Origin: Clostridia bacterium
GTDB taxonomy: Bacteria; Bacillota; Clostridia; Oscillospirales; Butyricicoccaceae
Assembly: GCA_017552495.1 (NCBI GenBank)
Contig: JAFZPW010000136.1
Location: 1-10,131, forward strand
DNA length: 10,131 nucleotides
Direction: 5' to 3'
The notes below the pieces were generated by a model. That model was not told the DNA's origin. It was given only the letters and a program-made list of their open reading frames with translations, and made no database searches. Position numbers and translations under genes: made by a program. This document shows, piece after piece, positions 1-6,230 of the stretch (the stretch's first letter is position 1; every line of letters begins with the position of its first letter).

Positions 1-363
1 CGAAGCATAATCTGTAATGGAGGTGCCCAGAATGGGAACGTCCTTTGTGGCCGAGGCCGCCGCTTGCAGCGGCGAGGTGGCGTTGGCCAGGATCAGATCC
101 ACCTTTTCCGATAAGAATCCGTTGATGATGGAGGAACAGTTGGCCGCTTCGCCAGAGGCGTTCTGTTCGTCAAAGCGAACCCGCTCGCCCAACGCCTCGG
201 TCAGTGCGTCGCGAAACCCCTTGGTGGCGGCGTCCAGAGCCTCGTGCTGGGCAAGCTGACAGATGCCCACGGTAAACTCCGCGCCGGTTTTTCCGATGGA
301 GCAGGCCGCCATCGAAAGACACATCAGCGCCGCAAGCGCAAGGATAAACAGTTTGTTTTTCAT
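1..363 (-). CDS. ABC transporter substrate-binding lipoprotein, TrpX-like (partial, N-terminal 121 residues)
   Basis: The gene runs off the left edge, so only the first 121 residues are seen. The product begins with a lysine, a hydrophobic stretch and a lipobox (M18-A-A-C21), so it should be a lipoprotein anchored outside the membrane. The mature part (FTVGICQLAQHEALDAA..., then a segment with LSEKVDLILANATSPLQAA) fits the ABC_sub_bind family (PF04392), whose members include the tryptophan-binding TrpX proteins. The permease and ATPase would be expected beyond the edge. ATG at 361-363 is chosen because an AGGAG lies about 9 bases upstream; a second in-frame ATG at 382-384 lacks a good site. 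The leader peptide upstream has a Tyr/Phe-rich run and no Trp codon, so tyrosine or phenylalanine is the better guess for the substrate. Family assignment is fairly secure; the ligand is inference. Confidence 0.82.
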   Translation of the reverse strand, partial: MKNKLFILALAALMCLSMAACSIGKTGAEFTVGICQLAQHEALDAATKGFRDALTEALGERVRFDEQNASGEAANCSSIINGFLSEKVDLILANATSPLQAAASATKDVPILGTSITDYAS

Positions 364-392
364 GATCGTGATCTCCTTTTTCATGTTTTTAT

Positions 393-430
393 AAAAGAAA
401 ACCGGCTCTGTTCGATTTGGAACAGAGCCG
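393..430 (-). terminator. Intrinsic terminator in the leader of the ABC transporter gene (attenuator)
   Basis: A perfect 11-bp stem (403-413 with 420-430, CGGCTCTGTTC and its complement) closes a 6-base loop. On the minus strand it is followed by GTTTTCTTTT (402-393), which is the right polarity for a terminator reading toward the transporter gene. It lies downstream of the leader promoter and leader ORF and only 30 bases before the transporter start codon (39 to the edge of the stem). It therefore cannot serve a preceding gene other than the leader ORF, and must reduce transcription of the transporter unless it is relieved. Confidence 0.85.
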
Positions 431-458
431 ATTCTTTTCAACGGATCGGAGCCCTTCC
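419..458 (-). promoter_or_regulatory. Candidate antiterminator pairing
   Basis: On the minus-strand RNA, the segment from 458 to 445 (GGAAGGGCTCCGAU) can pair with the segment from 432 to 419 (AUCGGCUCUGUUCC), which contains the whole 5' arm of the terminator. The pairing gives 4 bp, a mismatch, 2 bp (one G-U), a 2-base internal mismatch and 5 bp: 11 pairs over 14 positions. The upstream segment begins 2 bases after the stop codon of the leader ORF. A ribosome ending there would cover it, while one stalled at the Tyr codons would not. The pairing was found by eye and no folding energy was computed. Confidence 0.45.
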
Positions 459-459
459 T

Positions 460-612
460 CTATCGAACTGCCATTCTTCCCCGGCGGGCATAAGAATAGA
501 AAGAATAAGAAGAATCGCAGCCGAAACGGGCGCGGGAAATCAGGCCCGCGGACAAAGCGGCGAACGGCAGCCGGGTGGTGATTTTCCGAGCAGACAGCAT
601 CGCTTGCAGCAT
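460..612 (-). CDS. Leader peptide with a Tyr/Phe-rich run, 50 residues
   Basis: This short ORF lies between a consensus promoter and the attenuator-like terminator of the ABC transporter gene. It starts MLQAMLSARK and ends RRGRMAVR. Its ATG (610-612) follows AAAGGAGG at 8 bases, one of the strongest ribosome binding sites in the window, and lies about 25 bases from the predicted transcript start. All three Tyr codons of the peptide fall in a six-codon stretch at residues 36-41 (Y-S-F-Y-S-Y, codons TAT TCT TTC TAT TCT TAT), preceded by two Ser codons; there is no Trp codon. I infer a cis-acting leader peptide whose translation senses charged tRNA-Tyr (possibly also Phe or Ser). The DNA of this run is a purine-rich near-repeat of AAGAATA, so chance low complexity is the main alternative. 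No protein function outside regulation is suggested. Confidence 0.6.
   Translation of the reverse strand: MLQAMLSARKITTRLPFAALSAGLISRARFGCDSSYSFYSYARRGRMAVR
531..550 (-). promoter_or_regulatory. Hairpin inside the leader ORF, candidate pause structure
   Basis: CGCGGG (531-536) and CCCGCG (545-550) form a 6-bp GC stem with an 8-base loop inside the leader ORF, ahead of the Tyr codons. In classical attenuators an early hairpin pauses polymerase so that the first ribosome can catch up. The position suits that role, but the assignment is inference. Confidence 0.3.
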
Positions 613-643
613 GGCGCCGTCCTCCTTTCTTTTATTGCTTTAC

Positions 644-672
644 ACTATAACAGTTTGCATTGCGAAAGTCAA
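644..672 (-). promoter_or_regulatory. Sigma-A-type promoter for the leader peptide / ABC transporter
   Basis: On the minus strand, TTGACT (672-667), a 17-base spacer and TATAGT (649-644) form a near-consensus vegetative promoter. Transcription should start near 637, giving an unusually long leader of about 270 bases before the transporter gene. Confidence 0.8.
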
Positions 673-683
673 TGGTTTATTTT
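655..683 (+). promoter_or_regulatory. Candidate promoter for the aldo/keto reductase
   Basis: TTGCAT (655-660), 17 bases, then TATTTT (678-683) is a moderate sigma-A-type match about 70 bases upstream of the reductase start. It overlaps the spacer and -35 of the divergent leader promoter, so both could not easily be occupied at once. Confidence 0.35.
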
Positions 684-752
684 TACAGAATTTCTCTTTT
701 CTTTCTTTTGTTTTTGTGATAAACTGGTAAAAAAGGAAAGCGAGGAATCCTG

Positions 753-1862
753 ATGCAATATAAACAGTTTGGCAAAAACGGCCCCATGGTTTCGCGTCTG
801 GGCTTCGGCTGTATGCGCCTGCCCACCGCAGGCGAGGGCGAAAACCGCCGGTGCGACGACGAACGCTGCATCCCCATCCTGCAACGCGCCTATGCGCTGG
901 GCATCAACTTTTTCGACACCGCCTGGGGCTATACCAACCGGGACAATCCCCGCGTCGTGGGAAAGGCCCTTCACGATGTGCGGGACAAGGTGTATTTTTC
1001 CTCCAAGCTCCCTCCATCCGAGGTGCAGCGGCCCGGAGACTTCCGCCGCAAGCTGGAGCACAGCCTCAGGCTGATGGACACCGATTATCTGGATTTTTAC
1101 CATATGCACGCCCTGAACGCCGGAAAATGGGAACACGCGAAGGCCGTGGAGATGGACAAGGACATGATCCGCGCCCGGGACGAGGGCCTCATCCGCCACA
1201 TCAGTTTCTCCTTTCATGACGCGCCCCGAGTGATGACGGACATTGCCGACAGCGGCATTTTCGAAACCCTTTTGTGTCAGTATAATCTGATCGACCAGAG
1301 CAACGAGGCGGTCATGGGCATTTTGGCAAAGCGCGGCATGGGAATCATGGTGATGGGTCCCGTTGCCGGCGGCATGATCACCTCCGGCGGCGAGGATTTC
1401 CTCCGGCTGTACGACACGCCTGCCAAAACGCCCCAGGAACTGGCCTTGCGCTTCGTTCTGAGCTATGATGCGGTGACGCTGGCGCTTTCCGGTATGCAGA
1501 GCGTCGAGATGGTGGAGCAGAATGTAGCCATCGTCGAGTCTGCCGCCTCCGTAACGCCGGAGGAGCGGGAAAGCTACAAAGCCGCCAACGACAAGCTGCG
1601 CCAGCTCTCCGGACTCTATTGCAGCGGCTGCGCCTACTGCAACGTCTGCCCCGTTGGGATCAAGCCCCAGCAACACTTCAAACTCTATAACCGAGCCAGA
1701 GTCTGGGGTCTTTACGAGGCCGCGAAGCAGGATTATCTGCAAAGCGAGCTGGATCAAGAGGCCGAAAGGTGCCTCGGCTGCGGCGCCTGTGCCGCCGAAT
1801 GTCCGCAGTTCATCCCCATTTCCCATCGCCTGCGGGAGATCCGGGAATACTTCCGCGGCTGA
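753..1862 (+). CDS. Aldo/keto reductase with C-terminal 2x[4Fe-4S] domain
   Basis: A 369-residue cytoplasmic oxidoreductase. The N-terminal 280 residues form an aldo/keto reductase barrel: QFGKNGPMVSRLGFGCMRLP at the start, and the expected catalytic tetrad D55 and Y60 (in FFDTAWGY), K85 (in SSKLP) and H119 (in DFYHMH). The C-terminal part adds two iron-sulfur motifs, C290/C293/C296/C299 (CxxCxxCxxCP) and C340/C343/C346/C350 (CxxCxxCxxxCP). This is the known clostridial type of AKR fused to a ferredoxin-like tail. Substrate and physiological electron donor cannot be told from sequence. The ATG has GAGG 7 bases upstream. The gene stands alone, divergent from the ABC transporter leader, and ends at the shared terminator with rpsT. 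Confidence 0.92.
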   Translation: MQYKQFGKNGPMVSRLGFGCMRLPTAGEGENRRCDDERCIPILQRAYALGINFFDTAWGYTNRDNPRVVGKALHDVRDKVYFSSKLPPSEVQRPGDFRRKLEHSLRLMDTDYLDFYHMHALNAGKWEHAKAVEMDKDMIRARDEGLIRHISFSFHDAPRVMTDIADSGIFETLLCQYNLIDQSNEAVMGILAKRGMGIMVMGPVAGGMITSGGEDFLRLYDTPAKTPQELALRFVLSYDAVTLALSGMQSVEMVEQNVAIVESAASVTPEERESYKAANDKLRQLSGLYCSGCAYCNVCPVGIKPQQHFKLYNRARVWGLYEAAKQDYLQSELDQEAERCLGCGACAAECPQFIPISHRLREIREYFRG

Positions 1863-1893
1863 GCGCCGGTTCCCTTTCCGGATAAAATAACGC

Positions 1894-1924
1894 AAAAAAG
1901 CCGTGCCAATTCCGGCACGGCTTT
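1894..1924 (-). terminator. Terminator of rpsT, shared with the aldo/keto reductase gene
   Basis: AAAGCCGTGCC (1897-1907) pairs perfectly with 1914-1924 over 11 bp with a 6-base loop. On the minus strand the stem is followed by six T residues (tail 1899-1894), ideal for rpsT. On the plus strand the tail is only CTTTGCTTG, so it may stop the reductase transcript less efficiently. Confidence 0.85.
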
Positions 1925-1935
1925 GCTTGTTGCGC

Positions 1936-2193
1936 TCACTGCGCGTTGTTCAGCTTTTTGGTGAGCTGGCTCTTTTTGCGAGCCGCAGTGTTCTTGTGGA
2001 TGATTCCCTTGGCGGCGGCCTGATCGATGTTCTTCACAGCGGTTTTATAGGCAGCCTGCACATCGTCGCCGGCGGCGACGGCAGCATCAAACTTCTTCAC
2101 ATTGGTCTTGAGCTCGGTCTTGGCGGCGCGATTCTTCGCGTTATTCAGCTTGCTGACCAGAACACGCTTCTTAGCAGACTTGATGTTGGGCAC
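1936..2193 (-). CDS. rpsT: 30S ribosomal protein S20
   Basis: An 85-residue basic protein beginning MPNIKSAKKRVLVSKLNNAK, the typical S20 N-terminus, with a Lys/Ala-rich helical body ending QLTKKLNNAQ. S20 binds 16S rRNA in the 30S body as a primary assembly protein. The start is GTG at 2191-2193, read as Met, because MPNIKSAKKR is the conserved family start and GGGAGG lies 7 bases upstream; an in-frame ATG 16 codons earlier would add a Cys-rich extension across the ribosome binding site. It is transcribed alone, divergently from gpr, an arrangement common in spore-forming Firmicutes. Confidence 0.96.
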   Translation of the reverse strand: MPNIKSAKKRVLVSKLNNAKNRAAKTELKTNVKKFDAAVAAGDDVQAAYKTAVKNIDQAAAKGIIHKNTAARKKSQLTKKLNNAQ

Positions 2194-2231
2194 TTTCTGA
2201 CCTCCCTTACAGCAAATTTTACAGCAGAAAT

Positions 2232-2260
2232 ATTTTATCATCCCATTTGCAAAAAAGCAA
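2232..2260 (-). promoter_or_regulatory. rpsT promoter
   Basis: On the minus strand, TTGCTT (2260-2255), 17 bases and TAAAAT (2237-2232) form a good sigma-A-type promoter, placing the start near 2225, about 30 bases before the GTG start codon. Confidence 0.7.
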
Positions 2261-2277
2261 GGGATAATTTACATATT

Positions 2278-2297
2278 TTTTTGATTCTTATCAAAAA
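2278..2297. repeat. AT-rich perfect inverted repeat upstream of gpr
   Basis: TTTTTGAT (2278-2285) and ATCAAAAA (2290-2297) are perfect 8-base arms around TCTT, between the rpsT promoter and gpr. It may be an operator for gpr or a weak hairpin; no regulator is recognised. Confidence 0.4.
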
Positions 2298-2330
2298 TAA
2301 AGAAAAATCTTCTTGTCCGGAGGCAGAATC

Positions 2331-3197
2331 ATGTGGAAACAGCGCACCGATCTAGTGCTGGAGCGGCAGGAAAGCGCCGATGCAGGCGCGCTTGCCGGCG
2401 TAAAAAGCAGCGTGCGGCGGCAGGGACCGCTGAAAATCACCGACATCACGGTTCTGGATGAGCGCGGCGCAAAAGCGCTGGAAAAGCCGCCGGGGCGGTA
2501 TCTTACCGCCGAGCTTCCCGCAGGCGCCGCGGAGAGACGGGAAAATCTCTTTGCCTGCGCCGAAGCGCTGGCTGCGCTGCTGCGCCCGCTTTTGCCCGGA
2601 ACCGGCGCCGTTTTGGCTGCGGGTCTGGGCAACCGGGCCGTTACCCCCGACGCGCTGGGTCCCGAAACGATCTCCAACCTCATTGTCACCCGTCATCTGA
2701 TCGCGGCCATGCCCGAAACCTTTGGCGGGATGCGGCCCGTATGCGCCGTTGCCTGCGGCGTGCTGGGCGATACCGGCGTGGAGACCGGCGAGCTTTTGCG
2801 AGGCGTGGTGGAACGGGTCAAGCCCGCGGCGGTGGTGGCGGTAGACGCGCTGTGCGCCCGTTCGCTGGATCGCCTGTGCCGCGCCTTTCAATTTTCAGAT
2901 ACGGGCATCGTCCCCGGCAGCGGCGCCTTCAACCCCCGAAAGGCCCTTAACGAAGCGACCCTGGGCGTCCCCGTCGTCGCGCTAGGCGTCCCAACGGTGG
3001 TGGAGGCGCGGACGCTGTGCGCCGATCTGGTGGAGGGAAATTCGCCCGCCTGTCCCCTTCCTCGGGAGGGACTTTTGGTGACGCCTAAGGACATCGACCG
3101 CCAGATCGCCCTGTGCGGCAAGATCCTGGGCTACGCCCTCAATCTGGCGCTGCAGCGGGACATGACTGCCGCTGAGATGGAATCCTATCTGGAATAG
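2331..3197 (+). CDS. gpr: Spore germination endopeptidase GPR
   Basis: A 288-residue peptidase of family A25, made in the forespore as a zymogen and used at germination to cleave small acid-soluble spore proteins. Diagnostic segments: RTDL at 5-8, GLGNRAVTPDALGP at 98-111, VVAVDAL at 168-174 and FSDTGIVPGSGAFNPRKAL at 188-206, then LGVPVVALGVPTVVEA. D107 and D172 correspond by context and spacing to the two catalytic aspartates described for the Bacillus enzyme. It is shorter than Bacillus GPR (about 370) but within the clostridial range. ATG 2331 has GGAGG 7 bases upstream. The propeptide before RTD-L is only about 7 residues. SpoIIP follows 53 bases later. A forespore promoter is expected but I could not find a convincing sigma-G match. 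Confidence 0.95.
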   Translation: MWKQRTDLVLERQESADAGALAGVKSSVRRQGPLKITDITVLDERGAKALEKPPGRYLTAELPAGAAERRENLFACAEALAALLRPLLPGTGAVLAAGLGNRAVTPDALGPETISNLIVTRHLIAAMPETFGGMRPVCAVACGVLGDTGVETGELLRGVVERVKPAAVVAVDALCARSLDRLCRAFQFSDTGIVPGSGAFNPRKALNEATLGVPVVALGVPTVVEARTLCADLVEGNSPACPLPREGLLVTPKDIDRQIALCGKILGYALNLALQRDMTAAEMESYLE

Positions 3198-3250
3198 CAG
3201 GCATAAACCGCCCCTTTGGAGAATAGATTGTCCCGAAGGGAGTGGATGCC

Positions 3251-4276
3251 ATGGCAGGAAAAAGCAAACGGGCCTCTCCCGCTTCGGGGCTGTTTTTTGC
3301 GGCGGCGCTGGCGGCGCTTTTGTTTCTGGGAACGCGGCCTGCCGCCCCTTATCATACAGCGTCAAAAAATCTTCCCGCCGCCGACGGCGCCGCCGGGCCG
3401 CAAATTCTTGCGCTCCCTGCTGCGGAAACAGCGGCCGAAAACGTCTTTTTCCCCTTTTCGAGCCCGGCGCAAACCGCCGCCCCTCTCCCGCCGGAAGCGC
3501 CCGTGTTTTCCGTCACCGGATCCGAGCCGGAATACAAAAGCTCCGGCACAGTTTATTTCAAAAATCAGACCGACTACGACATCGACATCGCCGCGATGCT
3601 TTCCCGCGCTTCCCCCGTAACGCTGAGCGGCGAAGGGGTGCAGGTGCTGGTGATGCACACCCACGGTACAGAGGCCTACACCCCCTCCGCCGGGCATACC
3701 TACACCGCCTCCGGCGACTATCGCACCACAGACAGCGCCTGCAATATGCTGGCCGTGGGACAGCGGGTGACCGACATTCTAAATGCGCGGGGCATCCAGA
3801 CCGTACACAGCGAAACGCTTAATGATTATCCCGCCTACAACGGCTCTTACAGCCGCGCCCTCAAGGACATCAACGCCTGGGTCGATCGCTATCCCTCGGT
3901 GCGGCTGGTTCTTGATCTGCACCGGGACGCCATTGGCACGGCGGGACATTATTACAAGACCGCAGCTCAGGTAAACGGACGGCAGACCGCCCAACTGATG
4001 TTTGTCACCGGAACCGATCAGGGCGGCCTCAGTCACCCGAACTGGCGGGAAAATCTCGCCTTTCAGGCACAGCTCCACGACCGGCTCAACAGTCTGTATC
4101 CCGGCATCATGCGGCCCATGAGCATCCGCACGGGGCGCTTCAACCAGCATGTGCGAACAGGCTCCATGCTGGTGGAGGTAGGCGCATGCGGCAACACGCT
4201 GGAGGAGGCGCTGGCCGCCGCCGAACTCTTTGCCGAAACATTGGCCGACGCCCTGCTGGAGGAAAGCCCGTCATAG
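3251..4276 (+). CDS. spoIIP: Stage II sporulation protein P, peptidoglycan hydrolase
   Basis: A 341-residue membrane-anchored hydrolase of the SpoIIP family (PF07454), which with SpoIID and SpoIIM drives peptidoglycan remodelling during engulfment (amidase and endopeptidase). One N-terminal membrane segment (about residues 13-29) is followed by a Pro/Ala-rich linker to about residue 95 and the catalytic domain. Conserved motifs are VMHTHGTEAY (H136, H138, E141), VLDLHRDAIG (D222, H224, R225, D226), FNQH (297-300) and LVEVGACGNTLEEA (E309, N315). These histidines and acidic residues are the likely zinc and catalytic ligands. ATG 3251 is chosen with GGGAG 8 bases upstream; an in-frame GTG at 3242 would sit inside that site. 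It follows gpr closely and ends at a strong terminator. Confidence 0.95.
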   Translation: MAGKSKRASPASGLFFAAALAALLFLGTRPAAPYHTASKNLPAADGAAGPQILALPAAETAAENVFFPFSSPAQTAAPLPPEAPVFSVTGSEPEYKSSGTVYFKNQTDYDIDIAAMLSRASPVTLSGEGVQVLVMHTHGTEAYTPSAGHTYTASGDYRTTDSACNMLAVGQRVTDILNARGIQTVHSETLNDYPAYNGSYSRALKDINAWVDRYPSVRLVLDLHRDAIGTAGHYYKTAAQVNGRQTAQLMFVTGTDQGGLSHPNWRENLAFQAQLHDRLNSLYPGIMRPMSIRTGRFNQHVRTGSMLVEVGACGNTLEEALAAAELFAETLADALLEESPS

Positions 4277-4288
4277 TGGGAACAAATA

Positions 4289-4318
4289 AAAAACGCCTTG
4301 CTTTCGCAAGGCGTTTTT
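4289..4318. terminator. Bidirectional terminator between spoIIP and khpA
   Basis: A 13-bp perfect stem (4289-4301 with 4306-4318, core ACGCCTTGC) with a TTTC tetraloop, an A run on one side and a T run on the other. It can terminate both converging transcripts. The stop codon of khpA starts 2 bases beyond the stem. Confidence 0.9.
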
Positions 4319-4320
4319 CT

Positions 4321-4566
4321 TTAGTCCAGGATGTCGACCATAACGCGCACGTCGTCACGCAGACCCATGGTTTTAATCAGCGTGCGGATCTCTTTTGCGA
4401 TCCGCCCCTGACGACCGATGACTCTGCCCATATCCTCCGCGGCAACGCGGAGCTGCAGCGTGACGGAATTGCCGTTTTCCAGCGTATTGATCCGGATCTC
4501 CTCCGGCTTTTCCACCAGATTTCCGACAAGATAGGTCAGCATCTCTTTGATGCCGGCGGTGTCCAT
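4321..4566 (-). CDS. khpA: RNA-binding KH domain protein KhpA
   Basis: An 81-residue single type II KH domain protein. The nucleic-acid-binding loop is G51-R-Q-G54 in RVIGRQGRIAKEIR, as in the KhpA/YlqC family. KhpA forms a complex with KhpB (Jag/EloR) that affects cell envelope synthesis in Gram-positive bacteria, and is encoded next to rpsP in most Firmicutes. Its ATG lies 3 bases after the rpsP stop, with GGAG inside the end of rpsP, so translation is probably coupled. It is the last gene of the operon here; the terminator follows at once. Confidence 0.93.
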   Translation of the reverse strand: MDTAGIKEMLTYLVGNLVEKPEEIRINTLENGNSVTLQLRVAAEDMGRVIGRQGRIAKEIRTLIKTMGLRDDVRVMVDILD

Positions 4567-4569
4567 AGT

Positions 4570-4809
4570 TTACAGGACTCCGGCCTTTTTCAGCAGGATG
4601 CGGACGGTATCGGTGGGCTGTGCGCCGTCCTTGATCCACTTCTGCGCGCTCTCGGCGTTCACCGTGATCTCAGCAGGCTCCTTCAGGGGATTGTACGTAC
4701 CGATCTCCTCGATGAAACGACCGTCGCGGGGATAACGGGAATCCGCCACCACGATACGATAGAAAGGAGCCTTCTTGGCGCCCATTCTTCTCAGTCTGAT
4801 CTTAACCAT
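4570..4809 (-). CDS. rpsP: 30S ribosomal protein S16
   Basis: A 79-residue S16 protein starting MVKIRLRRMGAKKAPFYRIV and containing VADSRYPRDGRFIEEIGTYNP, both signature segments of the family. S16 is a small-subunit assembly protein that binds 16S rRNA. ATG 4807-4809 fits the family N-terminus and has GGAGG about 8 bases upstream; a GTG three codons earlier lies within that site. The gene is 60 bases downstream of ffh and 3 bases upstream of khpA in the same transcription unit. Confidence 0.97.
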   Translation of the reverse strand: MVKIRLRRMGAKKAPFYRIVVADSRYPRDGRFIEEIGTYNPLKEPAEITVNAESAQKWIKDGAQPTDTVRILLKKAGVL

Positions 4810-4869
4810 TGTTTTCACCTCCGTATTATTTTCGATCTATTTTGAGTTTTTTACTCACAAAGCAAACCC

Positions 4870-6210
4870 TCAATAGGGGAATTTAAAGCCGCTGCGCTTC
4901 ATCTTTTTCGCGGCGCCGGGGCCGGAGAACCGCTTCATCATCTGCTGCATCATGTCAAACTGCTTGAGCAGGCGGTTCACGTCCTCGATCTTAAGACCGC
5001 AGCCTGCGGCGATGCGCTTTTTCCGGCTGTATTTGATGATGTCGGGATTTTCCCGCTCTTTGGGCGTCATGGACTGGATGATGGCCTCGGTATGCGCCAT
5101 GGCCTTTTCGTCGATCTTGACGTTTTTCATGGCGCTGCGATCCATACCGGGAACCATGCCTAAAAGATCCTTCATACTGCCCATATTTTTAAGCTGCTTG
5201 AGCTGGTCGTAAAAGTCGGTAAGGGTCATTTTGCCCTGCCGCATCTTCTTTTCCAGTTTGGCGGCTTCCTTCTCGTCAAAGGCGTCCTGCGCCTTTTCCA
5301 CCAGAGTGAGCACGTCGCCCATGCCCAAAATGCGGGAGGCCATCCGGTCGGGATAGAAGGGCTCGATGGCGTCCAGTTTCTCCCCCATGCCCACAAACTT
5401 GATGGGCTTTCCGGTGACGGCCTTGATGGACAGCGCCGCGCCGCCGCGGGCGTCGCCGTCCAGTTTGGTCATAAGCACCGAATCAATACCCAGCGCGTCG
5501 TTGAAGGCGGTGGCCGCGTTCACGGCGTCCTGACCGGTCATCCCATCTACCACCAGCATGATCTCGTGAGGCTTGACGGCCTCCTTCAGCCGCTTGAGCT
5601 CATCCATGAGCACCTCGTCGATGTGCAGGCGGCCGGCGGTGTCGATCATCAGCAAGTCGCTGCCATGATCCCGCGCGTGCTGATACGCGTGCTGTGCGAT
5701 GGTCACGGGGTCGCCCTGCCCCTCTTCGTAAACGGGGATCTCCAACTGCGCGCCCACCACCTTGAGCTGTTGCACAGCGGCGGGCCGATAAACGTCGCAG
5801 GCGCACAAAAGCGGCCTGCGGCCCTCTTTTTTCTTGAAATAGCCGGCCAGCTTGGCGATGTTGGTTGTCTTACCGGCGCCCTGCAAGCCCACGAACATGA
5901 TGACCGTGGGAGGGCGGTTTGCCATATGAACGCGGCTCTGGCTGCCGCCCATCAGAGCGCAAAGCTCGTCGTTGACGATCTTGACCACCTGCTGTGCGGG
6001 TGTCAGACTCTCCAGAATGTTGCCGCCGACGGCCTTTTCGGTGACGGTTTTGACAAAATCCTTGACCACCTTGAAGTTGACGTCGGCCTCCAGCAGCGCC
6101 AGACGCACTTCGCGCATGGCCTCGCGGACATCGGCCTCGCTGAGGCGGCCCTTGGACCGGAGCTTTTTGAATACATGATTTAATTTTTCGCTTAAGCCTT
6201 CAAATGCCAT
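4870..6210 (-). CDS. ffh: Signal recognition particle protein Ffh (SRP54)
   Basis: A 446-residue SRP GTPase that binds SRP RNA and signal sequences and delivers ribosomes to FtsY at the membrane. The N domain helical bundle spans about 1-95. The G domain carries GLQGAGKTT (108-116, P-loop), DVYRPAA (139-145), DTAGR (190-194) and TKLDGDARGG (248-257). The Met-rich M domain runs from about 300, with the RNA-binding core SRKKRIAAGCG (395-405) and a run of methionines (MMQQMMKRFSG, 420-430). Length is normal. ATG 6208-6210 is preceded by AAAGGAG; an upstream TTG would overlap ylxM. It starts 20 bases after the ylxM stop. Confidence 0.98.
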   Translation of the reverse strand: MAFEGLSEKLNHVFKKLRSKGRLSEADVREAMREVRLALLEADVNFKVVKDFVKTVTEKAVGGNILESLTPAQQVVKIVNDELCALMGGSQSRVHMANRPPTVIMFVGLQGAGKTTNIAKLAGYFKKKEGRRPLLCACDVYRPAAVQQLKVVGAQLEIPVYEEGQGDPVTIAQHAYQHARDHGSDLLMIDTAGRLHIDEVLMDELKRLKEAVKPHEIMLVVDGMTGQDAVNAATAFNDALGIDSVLMTKLDGDARGGAALSIKAVTGKPIKFVGMGEKLDAIEPFYPDRMASRILGMGDVLTLVEKAQDAFDEKEAAKLEKKMRQGKMTLTDFYDQLKQLKNMGSMKDLLGMVPGMDRSAMKNVKIDEKAMAHTEAIIQSMTPKERENPDIIKYSRKKRIAAGCGLKIEDVNRLLKQFDMMQQMMKRFSGPGAAKKMKRSGFKFPY

Positions 6211-6230
6211 ATTCGCTCCTTTGAACGGGG

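Noticed and set aside
364..672. T-box riboswitch in the leader of the ABC transporter
   Set aside because: No T-box core (AGGGTGGNACCGCG) or stem I-like arrangement could be found on the minus strand; the leader is better explained by the leader ORF and terminator.
244..753. Plus-strand open frame overlapping the start of the ABC transporter gene and its leader
   Set aside because: No ribosome binding site, no family resemblance, and it runs antisense through a promoter, terminator and leader ORF.
669..1895. Long open frame (408 codons) on the minus strand across the aldo/keto reductase
   Set aside because: It is antisense to a gene with clear catalytic and iron-sulfur motifs, has His/Gly/Ala-rich composition typical of GC-rich shadow frames, and shows no recognisable domain.
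2262..2300. Sigma-G promoter for gpr
   Set aside because: Elements such as ACATA followed by a CAAAAATA-like -10 are present, but the match is too weak and the region too AT-rich to be convincing.
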